64,000 nt of DNA. Source: Bettongia penicillata ogilbyi (Eukaryota > Chordata > Mammalia > Diprotodontia > Potoroidae). The position numbers were made by a program, and so were the translations under genes. Shown here piece by piece: positions 10,870 to 22,100 of this stretch (position 1 is its first letter; each line of letters starts with the position of its first letter). The notes under the pieces are model-generated. The model was not told the origin of the DNA and made no database searches. It worked only from the letters and a program-made list of their open reading frames with translations. Where the stretch lies: contig JAJHZJ010000008.1 of assembly GCA_023548195.1 (NCBI GenBank), forward strand, positions 1,493,999 to 1,557,998, in the 5' to 3' direction.

Positions 10870-11610
10870 GATGGGGTTAGGAAAGAAGAAAGAGACACAA
10901 AGATAGAGAGAAAGAGAGAGAGATGGAAAGACAGAGAGAGTTAGGGCAGGCAATAAAACTTCTGAAAGATTATGGATCTTTTTCAAGAAGCTCTATAATG
11001 CTGCATAACTTGGCACATTTATCAGAATGCCATTGTAATGCCAATGAGATTAGAAATCTTCCCCACCCATTAATGGTCCTGCCTATTAAGGGAAGTTTGA
11101 TTAGGGGAGATTTGTAGGAAGCCCCATGCCTTTTGTTAATTTCTAATGCACTGGTTCTCAAGAGCTGTGATGACCTCTGGCTCTGAAAAGTGTACAAATA
11201 CTCTGAGGTGAGGTTTTGTTTTGGGGCTTACTGATTGGAAGTATTTGTTTGCCTAGATGAGACTCTGGGCAGCCTTTAAGGAGCCCCCTCCTTGGCTTTG
11301 AAAACCAAAATGTTGGTGTTTCATGTATGGTCAGACAGTTATCTGTCTGTTGCTCTGTGAGGTATGGTCAGACAGTTGGAAGTCCTGTCTGTGGGTTGAT
11401 CTCTGTTTCTCTGTATTTTCTCTGAAGTTCAGGGTGCTGAATTTTTCTCCTGAACTAAGTGAATGATATATGTTCTTGATTAAAAGTGATTGTTGACCTC
11501 TAGAAAGTTGCTTTCTTTTTAGAAAGATAGATCTAAGAACCTGTACAGTAGGCCCTCCTGTATATGTTGGGGTGCTTGCTTTTATAGTCATCTGCAAAAA
11601 GAAACATCCT
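10870..11610 (-). repeat. unclassified ~0.75 kb repeat, copy 1
   Basis: Its reverse complement aligns along its length with 23628-24460. Shared blocks include 'accccaacatat.cag', 'acaggttcttagatct', 'caacaatcacttttatcaag', 'cagcaccctg', 'gagaaaatacagagaaa' and 'ggcccattaatgg.tggg'. The polypurine tract at 10880-10940 matches the polypyrimidine end of copy 2, so the tract belongs to the element. No coding domain is seen. It could be a solo LTR-like or non-autonomous element, but terminal TG..CA was not established. Confidence 0.65.
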
Positions 11611-14425
11611 GGGAACTTGACCATTGATGACAATCCCTTTGCAAGTGAGTCTCTGCTCCAGGGATATTCATATGCATATAAATGTACATGTCATTATATG
11701 TTTTACATATATATGTGTGTTGGAGCATAGTTATAATGGGGTATAATTCACTGTCAAAGAGAATATATGAAAATTGTAAATTATCCAATTTTGACCTATA
11801 AATGTGTGGAATAAAATGTAAATATGGTCATGAAAATATAAAGGTTATTTTTATGGAGTTAAAGAGGGAAGAGAAATTAAATTCAGGTAAAATTTAATTA
11901 TATCTGTATATAACGTAGGTATGCAGACAATCAACAGATGGTTTTGCTGAAAATATGAAAATCAACAAAAAGGTCAAATTTTATTTCTAATAACCAGACA
12001 AATGTTCACACCAACTCAGTGACTGTTCACTAGTGGACAGTCCACCCAATCCAGCTAGTCAAATCCAACATGAGGGCAGCAAGCTCCACACAGTAACTTA
12101 GGCCTTACAACAATTTGCAGTGATTCCCTAGAGTCTTATTTATACTAAATTGAAATGAGGTTCTGTGCAATTCAAGATGGGTGGGAGAAGGCATTTAATT
12201 CGGGGAAGATTGGAAAAATATCCTTTTCAGGTTCTAATCTAAGGAGAATTAGACTCCCTAGTGAGTGTGATTTCTTGAAGGAGGTGGAGAGGGGGAAGGG
12301 TGGTCTAATGTAAGTGAAAATGTAGATAAATGCTGCTTTTCCCTTTAATTTCCACAAAGTGTGTGTGTTCTCCCACTTGGGTTCATATTGCTGCCTAATG
12401 AAATAATCAGCTAGTATGCAAGAGGGGAGTGGTAGTGCAAGAGGGGAGGAACCATCCTGAAAGGTCTATTATCCTGTCAATATGTGCTCAGAACTCTCAT
12501 TAACGTTAATTAGATTTACCCACCATTCTAAAGGGGAGAGCAATCCCTTAAACAGCAAGTTAGAATAAACCTGTCTAGTAATGCAAAACATAGAAAAAAT
12601 AGAAATCATTGCTGCCTCCAAGCAACTGTAACTTGTGTAAACAGCATTTATGTGGCCATTAACCCAAGTTGAAATTAAACTTGTCAGCATTACATGGGAT
12701 GCGTACATAAGGGTAACTGTTCGTGAACAATTTCTCCAATGAAGTAAGTACAGAAAGGATTTATTTCTTCATTATACAAGTAGATAGATTCTGTCCATCA
12801 TCTTCTTAATAGAACAGTCTCTGTAAGTTTAATGCTTTACAATAACTGTTAGAAGTCTGTCCTCAAATAGTTTCTGTCCTTATATGTGAAAGACTAATGT
12901 GCAATTTAGAGACAAATTGTGTGTCTTCAGTTACTGATGTTCTATTTTCAGGTATTATATAGTGCAGTCAGTGCAGCTTTCTTTCCTGGATTTTCAAGGG
13001 AGAGAAAATTTGCTAAATCGCACAAGAAGACACATTCATTGGTTAAATGGCAAAAAGCAAGTATAGGCAACGTTCCCTTCATATTTATTTATAATTTAAA
13101 GACTTTGCTTCATTTAAATGTCTTCACTCTATCTTTTGCTCTTGAAAATGTCACTCAAAGTCTGTGCTTTATTTATGCCATCCAAAATTCATTTGTTTTT
13201 AATGGTTTTACTTACCACTGGTCCTATCTTGAATTTGGATTTGCAAAGGGGGAAAAAAGTGTTTTTTTCGCCCAATGATATAATCAAAAGTGTTCAAAAT
13301 GGGAGACCTGGAATGAGTGTATAGGGCTGAATTATTCAACTTTCTAGTTTTAAGTGTGACATGTTGACAGAGGCTGACACTTAGCGGGTGAATATCATGT
13401 AGTTGTCAGCTGGCATTAAGACTTGCGGTTCATGCGGTAGTCAAAATAAAGAAGGAATGACAGTGTCCGTATTTGGAATCCACACTCTCACATAGTGGCA
13501 GCCAAAAGAATTTCTGTTTGCTATACACCACACATGCACCACCTGTTCTGCTGAGTAGGGGAAAAGATTTACACATTTAAACATAAATGGTGGCTCTGTT
13601 TACTAGTCACACCTAACTATATTTTGTCTACCATGATCATTGGAGGTGTATTTTTTTTTTGCCATCAACTTCTTAAAATGTGTTAAAGTTAATTGAAGTC
13701 ATTTATCACCAAAAAGAGGTAAAATGATGGAGAAAAGATGTCCAAAAGGAGGGTTTTAGTCCTTCAGACATTTCTGTGAAATCCAATATAAATCCGTAGA
13801 CTTAAGCAAAAGAGTTGATGGACTAGGGGAATATGTTTTCTGTTTTTCATTATTCTTAATTCTGTTTGTTGCTTAACCAGTGAATTGCATTTTGAATTTT
13901 AAAATCCTTATTTGAAATATAATATTATTCTCAATTCATATTCTATGGCACTGTCATCACTGAAGTGGACTCTAAAAGAGTTGCCCATTAAATTCTAAAA
14001 TACAGCTTATTCCATAGTTGTCACAGCTTCTATTTTGAAAATAACAAGCTTTTAAACTCATGAAAACATTTAGCTTTGTGATATTATAGAACTACTGCTT
14101 CATATTGTTATAAAACTAGGTTTGCTTTTGTTCAGGATCGAAGCACTACATGTTTCTAATTGGCAGTCTTTTCTCCCTTCCTTGAGAGGGGTTACAATTT
14201 CAGCCGTATCTAGAAACTATTCTTTAGCCAAGCTCCATATTACGTATGCTAGGAAATTCAGTTTGCTTTTTTCCCTTATATACAAGCAAATGAATGAGTA
14301 GGCAGAGTAAACTTTTTATCCGTTCAATGGTAATAACTAAATTATGGAGGGGGGGAACATATTTTTTTTAAAATATATAACAAAGTTATGTTCTTATGTA
14401 GCAGAGGAGACTTAGAGGAATCCTA
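11611..14425. other. unassigned, repeat-poor stretch
   Basis: AT-rich and largely free of recognisable SINE or LINE phrases. A 119-codon plus-strand frame at 12919-13278 has no recognised domain and overlaps another frame. A short direct repeat (gcaagaggggag) occurs near 12418 and 12437. Confidence 0.45.
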
Positions 14426-14429
14426 TGAT

Positions 14430-14695
14430 TTTGATAATAATTACGATAGCATTTGTATAGTGCTTTAAGATTTGCAAAGTACTTTACATATATTACCTCA
14501 TTTTTCTTTTCATAAAATTGACAAAAAGATTTTATCAAATTCTTTTCAACAATTTTGGTGAGTAGGTGCTATTACACTGCTCTCATTTTACTGTTGAGAA
14601 TACTGAGGCAGACTGAGGCTGTGTCTTGCTTATAGTCACAAAGTCACAAAGCTAATGCAGTTATCCTTTCCACACTGTGATTTTTATCATTGTTT
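14430..14695 (-). repeat. marsupial MIR3-type SINE
   Basis: 'agcatttgtatagtgctttaagatttgcaaagtactttacatatattacctcattt' is the diagnostic lead. After an AT-rich interruption it continues 'gtgagtaggtgctattacac...cattttactgttgagaatactgaggc'. Confidence 0.65.
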
Positions 14696-14954
14696 AGATA
14701 GCAACAGATGGTTGGCATAAGAACTTAGGTGGGAATTTGGGGAGAATTTTGTGGAAGATGATACAAGAAGACTTGCAGATGACACAGAAAAAGTTTAGAA
14801 ACTCAAAAATGTGATTAATATACATGTATTTTACCTTTTAATACCATAATTCAGACTTCTTCTCCGGTAAAAAGGGCAAGTCAAAATATTGTACGTGGAT
14901 TTTCTAGATCACAGGGGTGCTGCACCCCTAATAGCCACCATGATGTGGAAGGAA

Positions 14955-15045
14955 TAACTGTAATTGTCTCAGTCTGGATTTGAACTCAGGTCTTTCTGAC
15001 TCTAGCTCTAGCATTCCATCCACTGTGCCACTTGACTGATACTGG
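14955..15045 (-). repeat. MIR/CORE-SINE head fragment
   Basis: 'ctggatttgaactcaggtctttctgactctagctctagcattccatccactgtgccac' is the reverse complement of the tRNA-derived SINE head. Confidence 0.65.
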
Positions 15046-15559
15046 TGTTCAATAATAGGTGTTGCTTTTTCTGCTGTAAGAGGTCAGAGATTATCCAGAG
15101 TGCTATGCCAGTCTCTCCTAAATAAGAAAGGAAGAATGCCCTTGCCCAACTGGATTCCAGAATATATACCTCATAGTAAGACTTCCCAGAAGGAGGGTAG
15201 CATTGACTTGATTTATAGCCATGGTCTCTGTGTTCCTTCTACTGCATATGTATCACGCAGTACACTCATATACCATGTAATTTGCAACTATTTGTTGAAT
15301 TGAAATTCATTCAGGGCAAATGTATATGCAGTCTTTATATATCAGCATTTCAGTGAATTTGTGATCTCAACAGTGTGAGGATTCTTTCCACAACACACAT
15401 GCTGTAGAATCATACAACCTGTTATAGAATCACAAAATACCTTTTCCTTCCTTGTCCTTGACTCTCATGAAGGATCTACCCGGATCACTATATATGACCT
15501 TCCTCTTCATTCTCTTACATTTTCATAAGGCCGTAAGAGTGTAGACATAGATCCTAAGG

Positions 15560-15680
15560 AGATTTTTCAGTCATGTTGTTCCACTCTGTCTTCTTACACA
15601 TGAGGAAATGAAGTCCCAGGGATATTAAGTGCCAAAGGTCATAGAGGGAATAATTGAAAGTCATTTTGTATCTACCATGC
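15560..15680 (-). repeat. MIR fragment
   Basis: 'cacatgaggaaatgaagtcccagggatattaagtgccaaaggtcatagaggg' fits the minus-strand MIR CORE. The stretches around it (15046-15559 and 15681-16480) show no gene. Confidence 0.5.
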
Positions 15681-16484
15681 TACCACTGTATCTGTCCATC
15701 TGCTGTCCCTCAGTCTCACTCCTTTCCTTCTCTTCAAAACATACATTTCCTGAAGGATAATTTTTTCCTGGATAATTTATTTTATGCCTTTTGTTAGGCA
15801 TAAGTCTTCACTGGTAATGTGTTTCAGCCTACTTATACCTAGCAATTATATCTCCATTGGCCTTTGGGTTACCCGAACATTGTCCAAGAGAATGCTAACT
15901 TTTAGCCCACAGTAGGACATGAAAATGACTCAGGTTCTCAGCAGTGATGATAGAGATTTTATCAAATTAGAGAAGCTTTGATCATTAAATATCTATTGTT
16001 CAAGAACAAGCCTATCTTGTTGAATAGAGGCAAAGAGAGGCTCATCAATGGCAAAGCAGTCACCATGTAACAAATTCACTGGACTTGGTGATCTATCCTC
16101 TAGTTTTGCCTAGCTTTTTTATTCATATCAACCTCATTGTTTACTGTTCCTTGACAGATCTTTCACTGGTAATATTTTTATAGAGGAAATCTTTGCACAT
16201 GGCTAATTTATATTCCCATTTTCTCTCAGCCACACCAAGTTACTTCTCATTTGTGCTTCAGAAAGTAGAAACCTAATTTACATGGGCATCTTTGAGTGAG
16301 GTTTTTTTCCGTCATTGAGAAATAATTTTTAGATAGAACTTAAATCCAGGTCACAGTTCACATTGTCCCAGGCATCATAAGCTCCATCAAAGTTTTGTAC
16401 TTCTCTAACATTTAGAGCTGTCAAAAGGACTGCTTTAGGATAGAATCATTTCCACCTTACTGGAGTTCTTCAGGTAGATGATGG

Positions 16485-17500
16485 GAGGCCTCCAGGGTGG
16501 TAAAGTAAAGTGTGCTGATTTGAGAATCATAGAAACTAAATTAAAACCTGAGCTCTACGTCTTAGAATATATGGAACTTCAGTTAGATTAGTTACATCCT
16601 CACCTGGTAAATAAAGGTTAATATGGGGGAAAGTGCTCTGAATTACCAATAATTAGAGAAATGCAATTTCAAAGAATTCTGAGATTCTGCTTCCCAACCA
16701 TCAAATTGGCAATGCCAAATAGACTGTGGGAAAGCAGGTACACTAATATACTGTTGGTGGAGCTGTGAACTGGTTCAGTCATTCTAGAAAGCAATTTGGA
16801 ATTAGGCCCATAAAGCTATTAAACTGAGCATACCCTTTGATCCACTCAAACCACAATTAGGTCTGTGTCCTAAAGAGATCAAAGAAAAGAGGAAAAGAAC
16901 CCTTATGTACAAAAATATTTTACCTGCTTTTTTGTGATAGTAAGGAACTGGAAACAGGGGATAGCTATCAATTAAGGGATGACTATACAAGTTATGGTAT
17001 ATGGATGCGATGAAATGCTATTGTATTACAAAAATGATATAAGGGATAGTTTCAGAGAAACTTGAGAAGATTTGTATGAACTGAAGCAGATGAAAGTAAG
17101 GAGAGCTAGAAGTATGATTTGTACAGTAACAGCAGTACTGTAAAGACAAACAATTTTGAAAGACTTAGTTCTAATCAACACAACTACCAGACTCATGAGA
17201 GCACATGAGGAAATGTGCTACCCACCTCCTAATAGTTGATGAAATTGACTACAGATTGAGACATTTAATCATAGAATGGGGGAGGGGACATTGGCAATTC
17301 AGACATTTGCTTTGTTTAACTGTACATATTTGTAATAGGGGTTTTGTTTCTCCTGCTCTCTCAATTAGGAGTGAAAGGAAGTGTGAGAAAGAAAATGTGG
17401 ATCTGAAAATAAAATTTAACTTTAAAACTGAGAGGGTTGTACTAAATGACCTCTAAGGTCCTTTCTACTTCTCAATCCTAATATCCTACAATTTAGGGAG
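16485..17500 (+). repeat. MIR split by an L1 insertion
   Basis: The left half at 16485-16628 (head, CORE, 'tcctcacctggtaaataaagg') and the right half at 17430-17500 ('gagggttgtactaaatgacctctaaggtcctttctacttctcaatcctaatatcctac') together form one MIR. The L1 fragment between them therefore landed in the MIR. Confidence 0.65.
16630..17430 (+). mobile_element. L1 3' end, 5' truncated
   Basis: The ORF2 C-terminal region and 3' UTR of a marsupial L1. The start encodes the 'NYQ.LEKCNFK' type segment. Then 'ggtggagctgtgaactggttca' and 'tttgatccactcaaaccacaattaggtctgtgtcctaaagagatc' follow, and a degenerate MEYY-type motif lies near 17010 (MDAMKCYCITK). It ends 'gatctgaaaataaaattta' with an A-rich end. 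The frame is broken by stops and it is inactive. Confidence 0.75.
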
Positions 17501-17579
17501 TTTATTGTACTGGGGATATTTTTTCAGGTATAGATTATACTAGATGGTTTTCCCAACTCAAATTCTATTTATATAAAAT

Positions 17580-17832
17580 TTCTATCTATCTATCTATCTT
17601 TCATAATATAGTTATATATTTATATATTTAAATGAATAAATAAATGAATACTTCATGATATATACTTACAAATATAAATATATAAATAAATTATAATATA
17701 TTTTTATAAATATACTTATATATTTATAAATACATATAAATAAAAATTTATAAATAATATAAGTACATCATAAAAATTTCATAAAATATATAACTATATT
17801 TATATAAAATGTCTATAAAATTCTATTTATCT
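17580..17832. repeat. AT-rich low complexity with (TCTA)n
   Basis: (TCTA)n at 17582-17600 is followed by about 230 bp made almost only of A and T in 'ataaat' and 'tatata' phrases. Confidence 0.85.
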
Positions 17833-17839
17833 CTGGTTG

Positions 17840-18640
17840 GTTTGTTGTTGTCCTTTTTCAAAGAGGACCTAAATGACATCACCATGATAAAGTGAAATTT
17901 CGATGTGTCCGTCTATGGCTGATCAGACCAATATGAGCTCAGAAATGCTCTACCACAGGTTGGGCACAGATAGTCTGTATGAATTACTGGGGTGGATACT
18001 CCAAATTTGGGCATCCTATGTTTACTTAGTGCTGTCTCAATTCTGCTTTGCTCATAGAGCACAGAACCCTTTCTGATGTGGGCATGCCATGCTGAGCACT
18101 CCTGCGCCAGTGTTTCCCATGTCACACAGTCGAATCCAAAGTCATTGAGAAAGACCTTGAGAGTGTCCTTGTATCACTTCTTCTGACTACCATGTGGTCA
18201 CCTGCCCCATGTGAGTTCTCCATAAAATAGTCTTTTTGGCAAACATATGTTTTGCATTCAGACAATGTGGCCAGCCCATTGGAGTTGCGCTCTCTGAAGC
18301 ATAGTTTGAATGCTTGGCAGTTCAGTTTGAGCAAGTTCTTCAGTGTCTGGTACCTTATCCTGCCAGATGATCCTCAGGATCTTCCTACGACAGTTCAAAT
18401 GGAAGTGATGCAGTTTCCTGGCATGGTGCTGGTAGACTGTCCAAGTTTCACAGGCATACAACAATGAGGTCAGCACAGTGGCTCTGCAGACCTTCAGTTT
18501 GGTAGTCAGTCTAATACCTCTACTCTCCCAAACTTTTCTTCGCAGCCTCCCAAACACTGAGCTAGCTCTGGAAATGTGTGCATCAACCTCAACGTCAGTG
18601 TGTACATCCCTGGAAAGTACACTACCAGGGTTGATAATGA
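17840..18640 (-). mobile_element. RTE-clade LINE, 3' end with ORF C-terminus
   Basis: The minus strand encodes the region after the reverse transcriptase in a 164-codon frame (18258-18752). Readable motifs are ISRASSVFGRLRRKVW, TSLLYACETWTVY, HHFHLNCRRKILRIIWQDKV and RAQLQWAGHIV. Past a frameshift near 18258 the frames at 18122-18334 and 17913-18125 continue it (WETLAQECSAWHAHI, then CPTCGRAF, a C-terminal zinc-finger-like CxxC). The order matches the C-terminal part of vertebrate RTE-like polymerase proteins that end in a zinc finger. The 5' end is truncated and at least two frameshifts are present, so the copy is dead. The RTE clade name is from memory. Confidence 0.75.
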
Positions 18641-18659
18641 AATCACCCTGAGCCAACCC

Positions 18660-19485
18660 AGTGACACTTTGTATAAAGGTGCCCATGATCAATAAGTATT
18701 TGTGAAATGAATGAATGCACCACTTCATGGAAAAAACAGATAAGTCAGGCAAGATGTGTGGGACTAACTACCTCAGTCATTGCTGAAAATTGAATGATAG
18801 CAAAGACCCTGTCAATACATTTACAACAAGCTAACAAAGTTAGCAAGAGACTCAGGAGAGTCATTTAATAAGTACCTCAAGAAGGCAACACTGAGCGGAA
18901 AATAGAAGTAGCTACAATAAAAAGATGGACTCTTTGGAGGTTTAGGTTAAGTCATATAACTAGCCAAACTCACTGCTCCTGTAATCTGACTTCCTATTCT
19001 AGGGCATATTTTTGGAGCCTGAATCTCAGCACCTGGTTTTCCTATTCATTTCCTATTTTTCCTATTCTCTAATTAAAAAGAAATCCTGGACTTTCAATTT
19101 TTACTTATTCTTCTACCACCTAGAACCCTGTCTCCTGTGCCCAGGTGGGCATTTCTCTTCCCTGCACCTGAAGATTTACCTAGCCACTTATACACATCAG
19201 CTCTACCACTGCTTAAGGAAATAGAACCTGTCTTGTTAATATGTGTAATTTTCTTTAAAATGTTATGGTTGTGTTGACAGTTATGGCATAAACTCCCCAG
19301 ACACAATTCTTACAAAGGAGAAATCTCACTGTTTTCAATTGAATGTAAGCATGATCTGACATTTTTTAAAAAGAGCTCTCTAAAAGTTACAGGTTAAGAG
19401 GAGATATAGGAACATGAATTGCTATAGCAAATAATGCTGGGAATTCATTAGCCATCAGTCTTCATATTTAGTTCCTTTTTATTTC
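18660..19485. other. unassigned stretch
   Basis: Only a short L2-tail-like phrase (aataagtatttgtgaaatg) near 18690. No supported gene. Confidence 0.45.
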
Positions 19486-19487
19486 TC

Positions 19488-19765
19488 TTAAAAATTTTAT
19501 TGATATATTTTGTTTTGACATCACTTTATTCCCCAGTATCTCTTCCACTTGCCCCCACTAAGTCATTCCTTATAGCAATGATTTTAAGAAGAGATAGAGA
19601 GACAAAAGAGTACTTTAAAAAAATCGTCAGCACATCAATCATGTGTAGCAAGAGCCATGGAGCATGCACAGAAATGTCTTACCCCCTTCTAGTCAGCACT
19701 ACCTGAGATTAAGATTGATCCCAAGTCCTTAGTACTGGTAAAAGCAGACAAGGCAATTCTGCATA
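19488..19765 (-). repeat. possible marsupial LINE 3' UTR fragment
   Basis: 'aaattttattgatatattttgttttgacatcactttattcccc' followed by 'cccactaagtcattccttatagcaatgatttt' looks like the reverse complement of an A-rich LINE 3' UTR common in marsupial DNA. The family is not identified. Confidence 0.3.
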
Positions 19766-19915
19766 TATTCCATGGTCCCTTCCAGACCATCTTAGATATA
19801 TTTGAGATAGCTAAAATACTTAGATTATCTTAGATAACTTTTAAAATTTTCATTAGTTTCTGTCAGAACTTCTGTTCATGTTCCAGAAGCAAGTTTTGAA
19901 AGAATCTCTATTTTT

Positions 19916-19930
19916 GACAGGATCAATTTG
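19916..19930. repeat. target-site duplication, left copy
   Basis: gacaggatcaatttg, identical to 22773-22787. It delimits the 3' end of the HAL1-like insertion; the T-run that follows is its reversed poly(A). Confidence 0.95.
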
Positions 19931-20191
19931 TTTTTGTTTTTTTTATAAATTTATTTATTAAACTTTTTACATTCATTTTCACAAAATTTTGGGTTCCAAA
20001 TTTTCTCCCCATTTGTCCCCTCCTCCCATCCCAATATACCGAGCATTCTAATTTCCCCTATCACCAATCTGCCCTCTCTTCTATCATCCCTCCCTTCCCT
20101 TGATCCCATCTTCTCTTTTGTCCTGTAGGGCCAGATGACTTTCTATTCCCCATTACCTGTATTTCTTATTGCCTAGTAGCAAGAACAATAC

Positions 20192-20704
20192 TCAACAGTT
20201 GTTCCTAAGACTTTGAGTTCCCACTTCTCCCCATCCCTCCCTCCCCACCCATTCCCTTTGGGAAGGCAGGCAATTCAATATAGGCCCTATCTGTGTAGTT
20301 TTGCAAATGACTTTGATAATAGTTGTTTTGTGTAAGACTGACAATATTTCCCTCCATCCTGTCCTGCCCCCCATTGTTTCTATTCTCTCTTTTGACCCTG
20401 TCCCTCCCTGAGTGTTGACTTCAAATTGCTCCCTCCTCCCATTGCCCTCCCTTCCATCATCCCCCCCACCCTGCTTATCTCCTTCTCCCCCACTTTCCTG
20501 TATTGTAAGATAGGTTTTCATACCAAAATGAGTGTGCATTTTATTCCTTCCTTTAGTCGAATGTGGTGAGAGTAAACTTCTTGTTTTTTTCTCAGCTCTC
20601 CTCTTTTTCCCTCCACTAAAAAGTCTCCTGCTTGCCTCTTGAATGAGAGATAATGTGCCCCATTCCATTTCACCCTTTCTCCTCCCAATATATTTCTCTC
20701 TCAT
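20192..20704 (-). other. 170-codon open frame in the HAL1-like 3' region
   Basis: This frame lies downstream of ORF1, where L1 would have ORF2. The product is rich in G, R, K, E and T with no recognisable fold. The strand is purine-rich, which suppresses stop codons, so a chance frame is the default reading. The equivalent 3' regions at 42-44 kb have no frame of this length. Confidence 0.3.
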
Positions 20705-20769
20705 GGTTTACCTTAATTTTTTAAAGATATGATCCCATCCTATTCAATTCACTCTGTGCTCTCTGTCTC

Positions 20770-20852
20770 TGTGTGTGCATGCATGTGTGTATGTGTGTGT
20801 GCGTGTGTGAGTATGTGTGTATGTGTGGGTGTGGGTGTTTGTGTGTGTGTGT
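20770..20852. repeat. degenerate (TG)n tract inside the HAL1-like element
   Basis: TG repeats with c and a interruptions. The related element at 43.9 kb carries a TA-rich tract at the same position, so a variable dinucleotide tract is a family feature. Confidence 0.85.
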
Positions 20853-21065
20853 ATAATCCCACCAACTACCCAGATACTGAAAAGTTTCAAGAGTTACAAA
20901 TATTGTCTTTCCATGTAGGAATGTAAACATTTCAACTTTAGTAAGTCCCTTAAGACTTCTCTTTGCTGTTTACTTTTTCATGCTTCTTCTCATTCTTGTG
21001 TTGGAAAGTCAAATTTTCTTTTCAGCTCTGGTCTTTTCATCAAGAATGCTTGAAAGTCCTCAATT

Positions 21066-22100
21066 TCATTGAAAGACCATTTTTTTCCCCTGAAGTATTA
21101 TACTCATTTTTGCTGGGTAGGTGATTCTTGGTTTGAGTCCTAGTTCCTTTGACTTCTGGAATATCCTATTCCACGCCCTTCGATCCCTTAATGTAGAAGC
21201 TGCTAGATCTTGTGTTATCCTGATTGTATTTCCACAATACTGGAATTGTTTCCTTTTAGCTGCTTGCAATATTTTCTCCTTGACCTGGCAATTCTGGAAT
21301 TTGGCCACAATGTTCCTAGGAGTTTCTCTTTTTGGATCTCTTTCAGGCGATGATCGATGGATTCCTTGAATGCTTATTTTGCCTTCTGGTTCTAGAATAT
21401 CAGGGCAGTTTTCCTTGATAATTTCATGAAAGATGATGTCTAGGCTCTGTTTTTGATCATGGCTTTCAGGTAGTCCCATAATTTTTAAATTGTCTCCCCT
21501 GGATCTATTTTCCAGGTCAGTTGTTTTTCCCATGAGATATTTCACATTCTCTTCCATTTTTTCATTCTTTTGGTTTTGTTTGGTGATTTCTTGGTTTCTC
21601 AGAAAGTCATTAGCCTCCATCTGTTCCATTCTAATTTTGAGAGAACTATTAAATTCAGTGAGCTTTTGAACCTCTTTTTCCATTTGGCTAATTCTGCTTT
21701 TGAAAGCATTCTTCTCCTCTTTGGCTTTTTGAACCTCTTTTGCCAATTGAGTGAGCCTATTTTTCAAGGTGTTATTTTCTTCAGCATTTTTTGGGGTCTC
21801 CTTTAGCAAGGTATTGACCCGTTTTTCATGCTTTTCTTGCATCTCTCTCATTTCTCTTTCCAGTTTTTCCTCCACCTGTCTAACTTGATTTTCAAAATCC
21901 TTTTTTGAGCTCTTCCATGGCCTGAGCCTGAGCCCATTGGATATCTATTTCAGATGTTTGGGATACAGAGGCCTTGACTTCTGTGTCTTTCCCTGATGGT
22001 AAACATTGTTCTTCCTCATCAGAAAGGAAAGGAGGAAACATCTGTTCACCAGGAAAGTAACCTTCTATGGTCTTATTTTTTTTCCCCTTTTCTGGGCATT
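21066..22100 (-). pseudogene. L1/HAL1 ORF1p (RNA-binding chaperone), frameshifted
   Basis: ORF1p coats retrotransposon RNA as a trimer and acts as a nucleic-acid chaperone. The longest intact frame (269 codons from 21875) shows a heptad-rich coiled coil at about residues 1-115. It is followed by an RRM-like domain starting at DNLKIMGLPE (about 128-137). The C-terminal domain includes TPRNIVAKF (185-193) and LKPRITYPAKM (247-257). The frame is open upstream to about 22100 but is separated by one extra base near 21898-21906. The C-terminus is cut short by a frameshift in the seven-T run at 21080-21086: the frame stops at 21066, while the C-terminal codons typical of the family lie in another frame down to about 21005. 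Few lesions suggest a relatively recent copy. Confidence 0.8.

Noticed and set aside
17580..17832. Regulatory or matrix-attachment AT element
   Set aside because: Plain AT-rich low complexity with a (TCTA)n start. No specific motif supports a function.
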